Origin: Streptomyces globosus
GTDB lineage: Bacteria > Actinomycetota > Actinomycetes > Streptomycetales > Streptomycetaceae
Direction: 5' to 3'
DNA length: 64,000 nt
NCBI RefSeq assembly: GCF_003325375.1
Contig: NZ_CP030862.1
Location: 1,119,501 to 1,183,500, forward strand
Shown here: piece by piece, positions 18,658 to 27,440 of the stretch
How the letters are laid out: the number at the start of each line of letters is the position of its first letter
Numbering within the stretch: position 1 is the first letter of the stretch
The notes under the pieces: generated by a model
The model's input: the letters and a program-made list of their open reading frames with translations, nothing else
Told to the model about the DNA's origin: nothing
Databases searched by the model: none
Made by a program: the position numbers and the translations under genes

Positions 18658-19056
18658 ACGGGCATTCTGCCCACCGCCGCCGCCGCGGCAGGGCCGCCGC
18701 GCGCCAAAGGTCCGTACCAGAAAGGGCGGTGGCGTCCGCCCGCCGCAACCGAGGCCTCCCGGCGGCGCCGGCGCACCCCGGCGCATGTGGGCGCGCATAC
18801 TGCCAAAGCCCCCACCGATCTTTCAACCACCCGTCCGCGGAGCGGCAGGGCGGCCGGTGCGCCGAGTTGGTCGCCAACTCTTCCGTGATGTTCACTCGTT
18901 CGAGTGGCCGGGTGGGCGATGTCAGGCTCTCTCCCCAACACACTGCGAAGGTCTGAGGCGGTACGAGGGGGCAGGGGGCGTTTACTTGTTGACCGGCCGT
19001 TACCTCGGCCACACGAGTAGACGAGCACGAGCACACGTACAGGATTGCGAGCACCG
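18658..19056. promoter_or_regulatory. divergent control region of phosphatase gene and conservon, with two palindromes
   Basis: No coding sequence supported. Two perfect inverted repeats lie 12 bp apart: GAGTTGG-TCG-CCAACTC at 18864-18880 and CACTCG-TT-CGAGTG at 18893-18906. They are likely operators for a regulator of the conservon. A weak TTGACC box lies near 18988. The regulator cannot be named from sequence. Confidence 0.55.
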
Positions 19057-22000
19057 GTGCAGAAGAAGCGGTCTCGGAAGAACGGCACCGCCACCGACGG
19101 ACCCGCCCCCGCAGGACGCCGCGTCCACGTACGCAGCAGGCTGGTCGTCGGCGTAGCCGTCGCCGGCCTCACTGTCCTCGCGGCAGGCGCACCCGCCGTC
19201 GTCACGGCCACCCGCGAGCTGAACGACTCCCAGCAGCTCGTCACCCTCGCCGAACAGACCCGGCACACCCTCACCCTCGCGCACCTCCTCGCCGACGAGC
19301 GCGACGCCGTCGTCGAGTACGTCGCCAAGGGCCGGCCCGGAGGCCAGGCCAAGGGGCCCCTCCAGGAGCGCGCCGCCCTCACCGACCGGCGCATCGCCGA
19401 GGTCCAGGCCGAAGCCGAGGCCGAGGCCGACGAACCCCTCGCCAAGGCCGCCGGCAGCATCCAGGGCGTCCGCACCGAGGCCGTCGACGGCAAGGGCACC
19501 GCCCTCGCCGCCCACCAGGCCTACGCCGCCGTCCTCGCCGAACTCCTCGCCCCCGGCGACCGGCTCGCCGAGCAGACCCCGCCGCGCGCCGAGGCCGCCC
19601 TCGCCACCACCCGCCCCCTGGCCCCCCTCGGCCAGGCCGTGGAGCAGGCATCCGCCACCCGCGGACTGCTCCTCGCCGCACTGGCCGTGCCCCGCAGCGA
19701 GCAGGGCGCCGGAGCGGCCGCCGCGGACGAACTGTCCGCCGCCGCCCAGCGGGCCCGCGTACGCGAGCAGGCCGCCCTCGACGACTTCACGCGCGCCGCC
19801 CGCCCCGACGTACGCCAGACCCTCGCCGCGACCGTCACCGGCCCCGAGGTCAAGGCCGCCGACGAGAACCTCAAGCGGCTCACCGAACGCCCCACCCTCT
19901 CCACCGCCGACCGCAAGCTCGACGGCGCGTCCCTCGCCCCCTCGCTGACCGCGCGCATCGACCGCATGCGCTCCGTCGAGGCCACCCTCGCCGGCCAGCG
20001 GGCCACCGCCCTCGCCGCGCTCCGCGACGACGACGTGACCCGCCTCGAACTCGTCATCGCCGTGCTCGGCCTGCTGTTCCTGGTCGCCGTCGGCGTCTCC
20101 ACCGCCGTCGCCCGCTCCCTCACCCGGCCGCTGTCCGTGCTCCGGCGCGGCGCGGCCCGCCTCGCGACGCCCGAGGGCTCCGTCGAGCCCGTCCGCTTCA
20201 CCGGCCGGAACGACGAGTTCGCCGAAGTCGTCCGACACCTCAACCAGGTCCGCGAGCAGACCGTCTCCCTCCACACCAAGATCGCCGGCATGGACGCCGA
20301 CCGGCGCCGCCTCATCGGCCGCAACGAAGCCCTCTCCGCCGGACGGGACGCGCTCGAAGCGGAACTCCGCGACCTGCGCGCCGGCCTGGAGGAGCACCGG
20401 CGCATCATGTCCACCACGTCGGTCTCCCTGTCGCTGCGCACCCTCGGCCTCGTCGAGCGCCAACTCGCCGTCATCGACGAGCTGGAGGCCAAGGAACAGG
20501 ACCCGGACCGGCTCGAAACCCTCTTCCGGCTCGACCACCTGGCGACCGTGATGCGCCGCCACAACGAGAACCTCCTCGTCCTCGCCGGGCAGGAACACGG
20601 CACCGGCGGCGCGACGCCCGTCCCGCTCGTCGACGTCATGCGCGCGGCGGTCAGCGAGATCGAGCGGTACGAGCGCGTCGACCTGGCCGTTGTGCCGTCG
20701 TTCACCCAGGTCGCCGGGCACGCAGCCGACGACATCTCGCACGTCCTCGCCGAACTGCTGGAGAACGCCACGACGTTCTCGCCGCCCGGCGCCAAGGTCA
20801 AGGCCTCCGCCCGCCACCTCGACACGGGCGACGTGGTGTTCTCCGTCGCAGACGAGGGCATCGGCATCACCGCCGACCGGCTCGAAGCACTCAACACCCG
20901 CCTGGCCACCCCCGACGCGTACGACGAGGAGACCGAGGCCGAACACGGCCTCGGACTCGGCCTGTACGTGGCCGGGCGCCTCGCCGCGCGCCACGGCGTC
21001 ACCGCCGAACTGCGCGCCGGCCGGTACGGCGGCACCGAAGCGCTGGTCGTCGTCCCCGCGGCACTCCTCCAGGACGGGCCGCCGGCCGCGTCCCCCGTGC
21101 ACACCTTCGCCACCCCGGCGGGCCTGCCGCAGTTCCAGCTGCCCGGCGTCGTCGCGGAGGCCAACGAGCACGTCCTCCCGCCGCGCCTGCGGCCGGAGGA
21201 GCGCGCGGGGGCGGCCGGGGGCGCGGGTGCCGGCGGTGCTGACGAGGTCGCCGGTGCTGCTGCGGTGGCCGCTGGTGAGGAGCCTGTCGGGTCCCACGAG
21301 GCCTACGAGGCGTACGGGCCGTACGGCGCTCCCGGTGGTACCGGGGAGGCGGCCGCGGGTGCTGCGGCCGACGCGACCGGTGCGGCCGAAGGGGCGGCCG
21401 AAGCCGCGGGCGCGGCGGCCGGGCCTGTCCCGGACCCGCTGTTCGATCCGCTGACGGACCCGCTGCCCGAGTTCGCCGCCGAGTCCGGGTCGGAGTCCGG
21501 GGCCGGGCCGGCCGCCGATCCGCGGCCCGAGTCCGCCGCCGACCCGCAGGGCGCGCCGGCCGCCGACCCGCAGGGCGCGCCGGTCGCCGACCCGCAGGGC
21601 GGCACGGCCGCGCAGGCCGACGTGCCCGCGGAGGGCGCGCCCGCCGACCCCGCCGCCGGGCCGGGGTTCGCCGCGCCCGTGCAGGCCGTCGCCCCCGTCA
21701 CCCTGGCCGACGCCTTCGCCGCCGACGCCGCGGCCGCCGCTGCCGCCGACGGCACCACCGCCGACGCGCACGCCCCCGCTCCCGAGGACGCGCCCGCCCC
21801 GCTGCCGATGCGCCGGAGGGTCCCGCAGGAGCAGCTGCCGTCCGCCGAGCAGGTGTTCACCGCGCAGACCCCGGCCGACCGGGATCCGGGCGGCGAACTC
21901 CTCGCGCGTGTCGTCCCCGACGCGGAAGGGTCCGCCTTCGGGGCGGCCGACACCGGCCCGGCGGCCGCCGAGTCCTCGACCGCCGCCGCCCCGCCGGCCG

Positions 22001-22452
22001 TCGTACCGGACGGGGACCCCGCGCTGCCCGGGCAGTCCGCCGCACCCGTCGCCCCCGACGCGGAACGGCTGCCCCCGACCGACCAGGTCTTCACCGCCGG
22101 CGGCGGCGTACCCGCTGCGGCCGAGCCGCACCGGCACGCCCCCGCCGACAACGAGTGGGTCCCCCGCCAGGGCAGCCACCCCCAGCCCGGCACCACGGAG
22201 GCCGTCACCGACAAGGGCCTGCCCAAGCGGACGCCCCGCGTCGTCGCCGGCCGCGCCCAGACGGCCCCCGGCGCCGCCGCCGGACCCGGCGCGGCCCCCG
22301 CACGGCCGGCCCCGCGCCGCGTCGACGCGGAGGAACTGCGCCGCCGGCTCGGCGGGTTCTACCAGGGGACGCGGGACGGACGGCGCGTCGTGGCCGCCGA
22401 ACTCGCACAGGACACCGACCAGGGGGACACCGCACAGGAGGCACGCACATGA
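19057..22452 (+). CDS. cvnA: conservon sensor-kinase-like protein CvnA
   Basis: 1131 residues from GTG 19057 (AGGA 12 bp upstream). N-terminal membrane segment (LVVGVAVAGLTVLAAGAPAVV), a large extracellular helical sensor of the nitrate/nitrite-sensing type (about residues 45-325, starting RELNDSQQLVTLAEQTRHTL), second membrane segment (LVIAVLGLLFLVAVGVSTAV), HAMP region, a dimerisation helix and a GHKL ATPase: VLAELLENATTFSPPG, VADEGIGITADRLE, GLGLGLYVAGRLAARHG. It is a member of the conservon family that organises a signalling complex with CvnB-D at the membrane. The last 430 residues are a disordered Ala/Pro/Asp/Glu-rich tail with repeats and a final basic segment. First gene of a tightly overlapping operon. 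Confidence 0.95.
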   Translation: MQKKRSRKNGTATDGPAPAGRRVHVRSRLVVGVAVAGLTVLAAGAPAVVTATRELNDSQQLVTLAEQTRHTLTLAHLLADERDAVVEYVAKGRPGGQAKGPLQERAALTDRRIAEVQAEAEAEADEPLAKAAGSIQGVRTEAVDGKGTALAAHQAYAAVLAELLAPGDRLAEQTPPRAEAALATTRPLAPLGQAVEQASATRGLLLAALAVPRSEQGAGAAAADELSAAAQRARVREQAALDDFTRAARPDVRQTLAATVTGPEVKAADENLKRLTERPTLSTADRKLDGASLAPSLTARIDRMRSVEATLAGQRATALAALRDDDVTRLELVIAVLGLLFLVAVGVSTAVARSLTRPLSVLRRGAARLATPEGSVEPVRFTGRNDEFAEVVRHLNQVREQTVSLHTKIAGMDADRRRLIGRNEALSAGRDALEAELRDLRAGLEEHRRIMSTTSVSLSLRTLGLVERQLAVIDELEAKEQDPDRLETLFRLDHLATVMRRHNENLLVLAGQEHGTGGATPVPLVDVMRAAVSEIERYERVDLAVVPSFTQVAGHAADDISHVLAELLENATTFSPPGAKVKASARHLDTGDVVFSVADEGIGITADRLEALNTRLATPDAYDEETEAEHGLGLGLYVAGRLAARHGVTAELRAGRYGGTEALVVVPAALLQDGPPAASPVHTFATPAGLPQFQLPGVVAEANEHVLPPRLRPEERAGAAGGAGAGGADEVAGAAAVAAGEEPVGSHEAYEAYGPYGAPGGTGEAAAGAAADATGAAEGAAEAAGAAAGPVPDPLFDPLTDPLPEFAAESGSESGAGPAADPRPESAADPQGAPAADPQGAPVADPQGGTAAQADVPAEGAPADPAAGPGFAAPVQAVAPVTLADAFAADAAAAAAADGTTADAHAPAPEDAPAPLPMRRRVPQEQLPSAEQVFTAQTPADRDPGGELLARVVPDAEGSAFGAADTGPAAAESSTAAAPPAVVPDGDPALPGQSAAPVAPDAERLPPTDQVFTAGGGVPAAAEPHRHAPADNEWVPRQGSHPQPGTTEAVTDKGLPKRTPRVVAGRAQTAPGAAAGPGAAPARPAPRRVDAEELRRRLGGFYQGTRDGRRVVAAELAQDTDQGDTAQEART
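21538..21600. repeat. 24-bp in-frame tandem repeat in the cvnA tail
   Basis: Two full units (21538-21561, 21562-21585) plus 15 bases of a third encode ADPQGAPA/V. Located in the disordered C-terminal extension of CvnA. Confidence 0.85.
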
Positions 22453-22952
22453 CCGCGCCCAGTACGTACGGACTGAGCACCCAGGCCCGCAACCTGCAGT
22501 GGCTGCTGACCGACCTGGTCGAGGAGGTGCCCGGCGTCAACTCCGTCGCCGTCGTGTCCTCGGACGGGCTGCTGCTGCTGTCCTCCGACCCCGGCGGCGC
22601 GGCCGCGGCCGCGGCCGGCGGGAGCGGCGCGGGCGGGCCCGGCCGGCCCAGGGGCCCGCGCGGCGCGTCCGCCGACCTCGCCACGATCGTCTCCGGCCTC
22701 GGCAGCCTCACCACCGGCGCGGCGGCCCTGATGGAGGGCGGCAGCGTCAAGCAGACCATGGTCGCGATGGAGCACGGCTCGGTGTTCGTGATGGCGATCA
22801 GCGACGGCTCGCTCCTCGGCGTGCACGCCACGCCCGACTGCGACATGAGCGTCGTCGCCTACCACATGGCCCTGTTCGTCGGCCGCGCCGGACACGTCCT
22901 CACCCCCGAAGTCCGCAGCGAGCTGCGCCAGTCCATGGAGAACACCCCGTGA
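22449..22952 (+). CDS. cvnB: conservon roadblock/LC7 domain protein CvnB
   Basis: 167 residues; ATG at 22449 overlaps the stop of cvnA (ATGA). Single roadblock/LC7 domain: NLQWLLTDLVEEVPGVNSVAVVSSDGLLLLSS, an Ala/Gly-rich insertion of about 30 residues, then DLATIVSGLGSLTTGAAALMEGG and FVMAISDGSLLGVHA. Roadblock proteins act as partners or regulators of Ras-like GTPases, here CvnD. The Ala/Gly insertion (AAAAAAGGSGAGG) between strand and helix is longer than in most roadblock proteins and is probably a loop. Confidence 0.96.
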   Translation: MTAPSTYGLSTQARNLQWLLTDLVEEVPGVNSVAVVSSDGLLLLSSDPGGAAAAAAGGSGAGGPGRPRGPRGASADLATIVSGLGSLTTGAAALMEGGSVKQTMVAMEHGSVFVMAISDGSLLGVHATPDCDMSVVAYHMALFVGRAGHVLTPEVRSELRQSMENTP

Positions 22953-23392
22953 GAGGTACGGCCTCCGACCGGCTTCCCATACGCGGAGCCGATCGCCGCC
23001 CCGCCCGCGTCCGCCCGTACTCCCTGACGGGCGGCCGCACCCGCTTCACGCAGGTCCTGCACGTCGAGACGTTCGTCGCCGCCCTCGACAGCCGCGTCTC
23101 GCAGCCGCAGCAGCCCGGCGGCGGCAACGCCCCCGACGGGGTGCCGGCCGCGGACCGGGACGCCGACCGCGACCGGATGCCCGAGATGCCGGCCATCGTC
23201 GAGGTCTGCCGCCGCATGCGCACCATCGCGGAGATAGCCGCCCTGCTCAAGCTGCCGCTCGGCGTCGTCCGCGTCCTCGTCAGCGACCTCGCGGACCAGG
23301 GCAGGGTCCGCGTCTACGGCACCGGGCACGGCCCGGGCCGCCCCGACCGCGCACTGCTCGAAAGGGTGCTCAGTGGCCTTCGCCGTCTTTGA
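22949..23392 (+). CDS. cvnC: conservon DUF742 protein CvnC
   Basis: 147 residues; GTG at 22949 overlaps the cvnB stop (GTGA). DUF742 signature: RVRPYSLTGGRTRF near the N-terminus, then PAIVEVCRRMRTIAEIAALLKLPLGVVRVLVSDLADQGRVRVY, a winged-helix-like unit, before a basic C-terminus. A spacer of about 30 residues rich in Asp, Pro and Gly separates the two conserved parts. DUF742 proteins occur almost only in conservons, as a component of the CvnA-D complex. Its last 20 bases overlap the start of cvnD. Confidence 0.96.
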   Translation: MRGTASDRLPIRGADRRPARVRPYSLTGGRTRFTQVLHVETFVAALDSRVSQPQQPGGGNAPDGVPAADRDADRDRMPEMPAIVEVCRRMRTIAEIAALLKLPLGVVRVLVSDLADQGRVRVYGTGHGPGRPDRALLERVLSGLRRL

Positions 23393-23990
23393 ACCCGCCA
23401 TCGACGACGAACCCGTCCAGCCCTGGCAGTACGACCGCTCCCGCGCGCCCGTCGCCGTCAAGGTGCTCGTCGCGGGCGGCTTCGGCGTCGGCAAGACCAC
23501 CTTCGTGTCGTCGGTCTCCGAGATCGCCCCGCTGCGCACCGAGGCGGTGATGACGCAGGCCAGCGTGGACACCGACGACCTGTCGGCCACGCCGGAGAAG
23601 AACACCACCACCGTCGCGATGGACTTCGGCCGGGTCACCCTCGCCGACGACCTCGTGCTGTACGTGTACGGGACGCCCGGCCAGGAGCGGTTCTGGTTCA
23701 TGTGGGACGACCTCGTGCGCGGGGCGATCGGCGGGCTCGTCATGGCCGACACGCGCCGCCTGCGCGACTGCTTCCCGGCGCTCGACTACTTCGAGAGCTG
23801 CGGGCTGCCGTACGCCGTGGCCGTCAACCACTTCGACGGCTCCCACGCGTACGAGCCGGAGGACGTGCGGGAGGCGCTCACCATCCCGGAGCACGTACCC
23901 GTACTGGTCATGGACGCGCGGCGCCGGGAGACCGTCGTCGAGTCGCTGCTCATGCTCGTCCGACACGCCCTCGACGCGACACCCGAGTAG
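23373..23990 (+). CDS. cvnD: conservon Ras-like GTPase CvnD
   Basis: 205 residues; GTG at 23373 lies inside the end of cvnC (20-bp overlap), so translation is coupled. G1 GGFGVGKTT, G3 YGTPGQERF and a divergent G4 NHFD (usual NKxD) are clear; the switch region has EKNTTTVAMDFGR. The protein is expected to switch between GTP- and GDP-bound forms and to be recruited to the membrane complex of the conservon. The variant G4 motif is common in this bacterial GTPase family. An N-terminal extension of about 25 residues precedes the first strand. Confidence 0.96.
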   Translation: MAFAVFEPAIDDEPVQPWQYDRSRAPVAVKVLVAGGFGVGKTTFVSSVSEIAPLRTEAVMTQASVDTDDLSATPEKNTTTVAMDFGRVTLADDLVLYVYGTPGQERFWFMWDDLVRGAIGGLVMADTRRLRDCFPALDYFESCGLPYAVAVNHFDGSHAYEPEDVREALTIPEHVPVLVMDARRRETVVESLLMLVRHALDATPE

Positions 23991-24008
23991 CGGCGGGACC
24001 CGCCCGCC

Positions 24009-24042
24009 CCACCCGCCCTGCCTGCTCCACCCGCCCTGCCTG
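24009..24042. repeat. 18-bp imperfect tandem repeat in the cvnD to monooxygenase gap
   Basis: CCACCCGCCCTGCCTGCT starts at 24009 and its first 16 bases recur at 24027-24042. It is part of a C-rich spacer with no hairpin, so no terminator separates cvnD from the next gene. Confidence 0.6.
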
Positions 24043-24099
24043 CCCCGCCCGCACCACCAGCCACCCACCCACCCCCCCGCACCGGAAACGAGACGTGAG

Positions 24100-25521
24100 A
24101 TGCGCAAGATACTCGTCGTGGGGGCCGGCCAGTCCGGTCTCCAGCTCGCCGTCGGCCTCCGGGTGAAGGGGTACGACGTCACCCTCATGTCCAACCGGAC
24201 TGCGGACGAGATCCGCACCGGCCGGGTCATGTCCACGCAGGTCATGTTCGACACCGCTCTGCGGCACGAGCGCGACCTCGGGCTCGACTTCTGGGCCCGG
24301 CACGCCCCCCGCATCGAGGGCCTCGGCGTCTCCGTCGCCGGGCCCGACGGCGCCCGCGCCGTCGACTGGCTCGGGCGCCTCAAGGCGTACGCGCAGTCGG
24401 TGGACCAGCGGGTGAAGATGGCGGGCTGGCTCGACGCGTTCGTCCAGCAGGGCGGCCAACTCGTCGTGCACAGCGCGTCCGTCGCCGACCTGGACTACTT
24501 CTCGCGCACCTACGACCTGGTGCTCGTGGCAGCCGGCAAGGGCGAACTCGTGTCGATGTTCGGGCGGGACGAGGCGCGCTCCCCGTACGGCAGCCCGCAG
24601 CGCGCGCTGGCCGTCTCGTACGTGCACGGGCTCGCCCCGAGGCCCGAGCACCCGGGGACGGAGGCGGTGCGCTGCAACCTGGTGCCGGGCGTGGGCGAGC
24701 TGTTCGTCATGCCCGCGCTCACCACGTCGGGGCGGGCCGACATCCTGTTCTGGGAGGGCGTCCCGGGCGGCCCGCTCGACGTGTTCCGCGGCGTGAGCGA
24801 CCCGGCCGAGCACCTCGCGCTGACGCTGGACCTGATGAAGGCCTTCACGCCGTGGGAGCACGCGCGCACCGCGAACGTCGAACTGACGGACGCGGGCGCC
24901 ACCCTGGCGGGCCGGTACGCGCCGACTGTCCGCAACCCGATCGGGCGGCTGCCCGGCGGCGGGGCGGTACTGGGCGTCGCGGACGTCGTCGTCGCCAACG
25001 ACCCGATCACCGGGCAGGGCGCGAACTCGGCGGCCAAGTGTGCGGCCTCGTACCTGTCGTCGATCCTGATGCACGGCGACAAGCCGTTCGACGAGGCCTG
25101 GATGAAGGCCACCTTCGACAGGTTCTGGTTCACCACCGGCAAGCCCGTGACGCAGTGGACGAACGCGATGCTGGCGCCTCCGCCGGCGCACGTGCTGGAG
25201 CTCATCGGCGCCGGCGGGCACCACCAGGAGGTGGCGGACCGGTTCGCCAACGGCTTCGACAACCCGGCCGACTTCGACGCGTTCTTCTACGACCCGCAGG
25301 ACGCGGCGGACTACCTGGCGGAGGTGCGGGGCGCGGAGGCGGGCCCCGAGGCGGACGCGGAGGCGGAGGCCGTCGCGGGCCCCGGGGCGGCGGGCGGGTC
25401 CGGTTCGGCGGCCGGTTCCGACGCTGCGGCCGTCCCGGGCTCCCGGTCCGTCCCGGGCTCCCGGTCCGTGCCCGGTTCCGGTGCGGCGTCCGCGCCGGCG
25501 GGCGGTCCGGCTGCCGAGTAG
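24100..25521 (+). CDS. StyA-like FAD-dependent monooxygenase (styrene/indole monooxygenase family)
   Basis: 473 residues. Starts MRKILVVGAGQSGLQLA, a Rossmann GxGxxG motif for FAD. The central region (TGRVMSTQVMFDTALRHERDLGLDFW..., with RADILFWEGVPGGPLDVFRG and VVVANDPITGQGANSAAK) matches the substrate-binding and GD-like motifs of the StyA family, which epoxidise or hydroxylate aromatic compounds with reduced FAD supplied by a separate reductase; no reductase gene is near. About the last 70 residues are a low-complexity tail of Ala/Glu/Gly and SRSVPG repeats. It follows cvnD by 109 bp and several conservons carry an oxidoreductase as a fifth gene, so it is probably part of the operon. The ATG at 24100 has GAGACGTGAG upstream. 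Its 3' end overlaps the convergent endopeptidase gene. Confidence 0.88.
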   Translation: MRKILVVGAGQSGLQLAVGLRVKGYDVTLMSNRTADEIRTGRVMSTQVMFDTALRHERDLGLDFWARHAPRIEGLGVSVAGPDGARAVDWLGRLKAYAQSVDQRVKMAGWLDAFVQQGGQLVVHSASVADLDYFSRTYDLVLVAAGKGELVSMFGRDEARSPYGSPQRALAVSYVHGLAPRPEHPGTEAVRCNLVPGVGELFVMPALTTSGRADILFWEGVPGGPLDVFRGVSDPAEHLALTLDLMKAFTPWEHARTANVELTDAGATLAGRYAPTVRNPIGRLPGGGAVLGVADVVVANDPITGQGANSAAKCAASYLSSILMHGDKPFDEAWMKATFDRFWFTTGKPVTQWTNAMLAPPPAHVLELIGAGGHHQEVADRFANGFDNPADFDAFFYDPQDAADYLAEVRGAEAGPEADAEAEAVAGPGAAGGSGSAAGSDAAAVPGSRSVPGSRSVPGSGAASAPAGGPAAE

Positions 25522-26915
25522 CCGGTGTCGTCCCCGGCCGAGGCCGCGGCGGGCAGCGGCGGCGGGACGAACGAGGCCAGCGGGGCGTCGCCCGCGTCGG
25601 GGCGCACGGCCCCCAGCAGCGGGTTCGCGGCGATGGGCGACACCTTCACCGCGGCGCCCGGCCGCGGGGCCTGGATGACCTTGCCGTCGCCGATGTAGAG
25701 GGCGACGTGCGTGGCCGTCGGGAAGTACACCACCAGGTCCCCCGGCCGCAGCCGGTCCAGCGGCACCCGCGGCAGCCGCGCCCACTGCTCCTGGCTGGTG
25801 CGCGGGATCGCCCGGCCGGCGTGGGCCCAGGCCTGCGAGGTCAGGCCCGAGCAGTCGAACGCCTCCGGGCCCTCGGCACCCCACTCGTACGGCTTGCCGA
25901 CCTGCGCGGCGGCGTACGCGAGGGCCGAGCCGCCCGCAGCCGTCGGGGTGCGCGCGGCCGTCGAGGCGGGCGCGCCCAGCGCCCCCGACGACAGGAGTTC
26001 GCGCTGCGCGGAGGCGGTGTCCCGGGCCTCGCGGGCGTCGACCTGCGTGAGCTGGTCAGGGGTCAGGGCGGCGAGCATCCGCTCGACCTCCCGGAGCCTG
26101 CGGTCCGCCTCCTCCTTGAGCTCCTTCTTGCGGGCCGCGCCCGCCTGCTGCGCGTCGAGGGCCTTCCGGGCGGCGGTGGCGAGGGTGTCGGCGTGCTGCT
26201 CGCCGCGGGTGAGGCGGGCCAGAACGCCCGCCTGGCGGGCGCCCTCGCGGGCCGCGAGGCGGCGCTGGTCCTGTGCCGCCCGCAGATCGCCGGTGAGCAG
26301 CATCCGGGCGTACGGGGACAGGCCGCGCACCCCCTGGTACTGCTCGCGGGCGATCCGGCCGGCGGCGGCCCGCTCGGCGTCGAGGGCGGCGCGGGCGCGG
26401 CCGAGCTCGGTGCCCAGGCGGCGCTCGTCGTCCTGGCGGGCCTTGAGGGCGGCCTCGGCGGCGTTGTAGGCCTCGGCGGCCTCCTCGGCCTGGCGGTAGA
26501 GCGCCTGGAGGCGGGTCAGCAGGGCGCCGACGGAGTCGGAGTCGGCGGCGGTCGCGGCTGGGGAGGTTGGGGCGGAGGTTGCCGGGGAGGCGGACGGGGC
26601 CGGGGTGTCGGCCGGTGCCGTGCCCGGGGTCGCCGTTCCGGCCGTTGGCGTGGGTGTGGCCATGGGTGTGGCCGTGGCTGTCGTCGTGGCCTCGGCCCTC
26701 GTCGTCGTACGGCCGGTCGCGGCCGGGGCGGACGGGGTCGCGGCCCCCGTGGCCGCGGAGGTCGGGGCGGCCGTCCGGGGAACGGGGGGCGGCGTCGCGG
26801 TCGGCAGCGGATCGGCGTGCGGGGCGGGGGCTGGCGCGGCGTGCGGGGCGGGGAGCGGTCCGGCCGTGAGGCAGGCGGCGGCGAGGCAGGCGGCGGGGAG
26901 CAGACGGCGGGGCAC
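25311..26915 (-). CDS. secreted NlpC/P60 family peptidoglycan endopeptidase
   Basis: 534 residues from GTG 26915 with an excellent GGAGGTGA site. Signal peptide (PRRLLPAACLAAACLTAG), then a long Thr/Pro/Ala-rich linker, a coiled-coil region of about 190 residues (from VGALLTRLQALYRQAEEAAEAYN to VERMLAAL), another linker, and an NlpC/P60 catalytic domain: Cys in EAFDCSGLTSQAW, His in ATHVALYIGDG. It is expected to cleave the D-Glu-DAP bond in cell-wall peptides outside the cell. The tail after the domain is Pro/Ala/Glu-rich with EPGTDREPGTDREPG repeats and overlaps the 3' end of the convergent monooxygenase gene by 211 bp; the usual family C-terminus would be near residue 420, so the tail is unusually long. 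Confidence 0.88.
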   Translation of the reverse strand: MPRRLLPAACLAAACLTAGPLPAPHAAPAPAPHADPLPTATPPPVPRTAAPTSAATGAATPSAPAATGRTTTRAEATTTATATPMATPTPTAGTATPGTAPADTPAPSASPATSAPTSPAATAADSDSVGALLTRLQALYRQAEEAAEAYNAAEAALKARQDDERRLGTELGRARAALDAERAAAGRIAREQYQGVRGLSPYARMLLTGDLRAAQDQRRLAAREGARQAGVLARLTRGEQHADTLATAARKALDAQQAGAARKKELKEEADRRLREVERMLAALTPDQLTQVDAREARDTASAQRELLSSGALGAPASTAARTPTAAGGSALAYAAAQVGKPYEWGAEGPEAFDCSGLTSQAWAHAGRAIPRTSQEQWARLPRVPLDRLRPGDLVVYFPTATHVALYIGDGKVIQAPRPGAAVKVSPIAANPLLGAVRPDAGDAPLASFVPPPLPAAASAGDDTGYSAAGPPAGADAAPEPGTDREPGTDREPGTAAASEPAAEPDPPAAPGPATASASASASGPASAPRTSAR

Positions 26916-27050
26916 GTGGTCACCTCCAGGCCGCCGATGCTGACACGGGCGGTATGACAATCCGCCCACCCCGCGCGGCCCTGCCGCACCGGCCACCCGG
27001 ACGGCGTACGCACCGGCGGGGACACGGTGCGAGCCTGTCCGGGGGAGGGG

Positions 27051-27440
27051 TCAGGTGCTCAGGAGGCGGGCTTTGGCCGCCGAGAACTCCTCCGGGGTCA
27101 GGAGGCCTTCCCGGGCGAGGGCGGCCAGCTGGGCCAGCGAGGCTGCGAGGTCGGAGCCGCCGGCGGGGACTGCGGGGCCCGGGCCGGGCGGAGTGGGAGC
27201 GGAGTCCGCGGGGGGAGGGGCGGGCGCAGGCGCGGGGGCGGGTGCCGCGGAGTCGGGCTCTGCCGGGGCGGGCCGACCGGGTTGCCAAGGCGTCGGGCGG
27301 GGGCCGTGGTCCGGGGCGCGGTGCGGTGCCTGGGCCGCGTCCCACACATAGGCCCCGCGGGCCAGCAGGCCGCGGAGGAGGGGGCGGCCCGCGGGGCGGC
27401 GGGCCGGGTGGACGACGGTGCCGACGGGGCGGATGAACAT
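27051..27440 (-). CDS. SHOCT-domain protein
   Basis: 129 residues. The ATG at 27440 shares bases with the stop of the preceding gene (TGATG), so it is coupled to the DUF6325 gene. N-terminus MFIRPVGTVVHPARRPAGRPLLRG with a short hydrophobic stretch, a Pro/Ala-rich middle of about 55 residues, and a C-terminal SHOCT motif (SLAQLAALAREGLLTPEEFSAAKARLL), a short two-helix unit found at the end of many actinobacterial and phage proteins. Function unknown. Paired DUF6325/SHOCT genes recur in actinomycetes; a role in stress or the cell envelope is only a guess. Confidence 0.8.
   Translation of the reverse strand: MFIRPVGTVVHPARRPAGRPLLRGLLARGAYVWDAAQAPHRAPDHGPRPTPWQPGRPAPAEPDSAAPAPAPAPAPPPADSAPTPPGPGPAVPAGGSDLAASLAQLAALAREGLLTPEEFSAAKARLLST

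Noticed and set aside
26916..27050. c-di-AMP (ydaO) riboswitch before the NlpC/P60 gene
   Set aside because: The gap is only about 135 bp and none of the conserved ydaO segments could be recognised.
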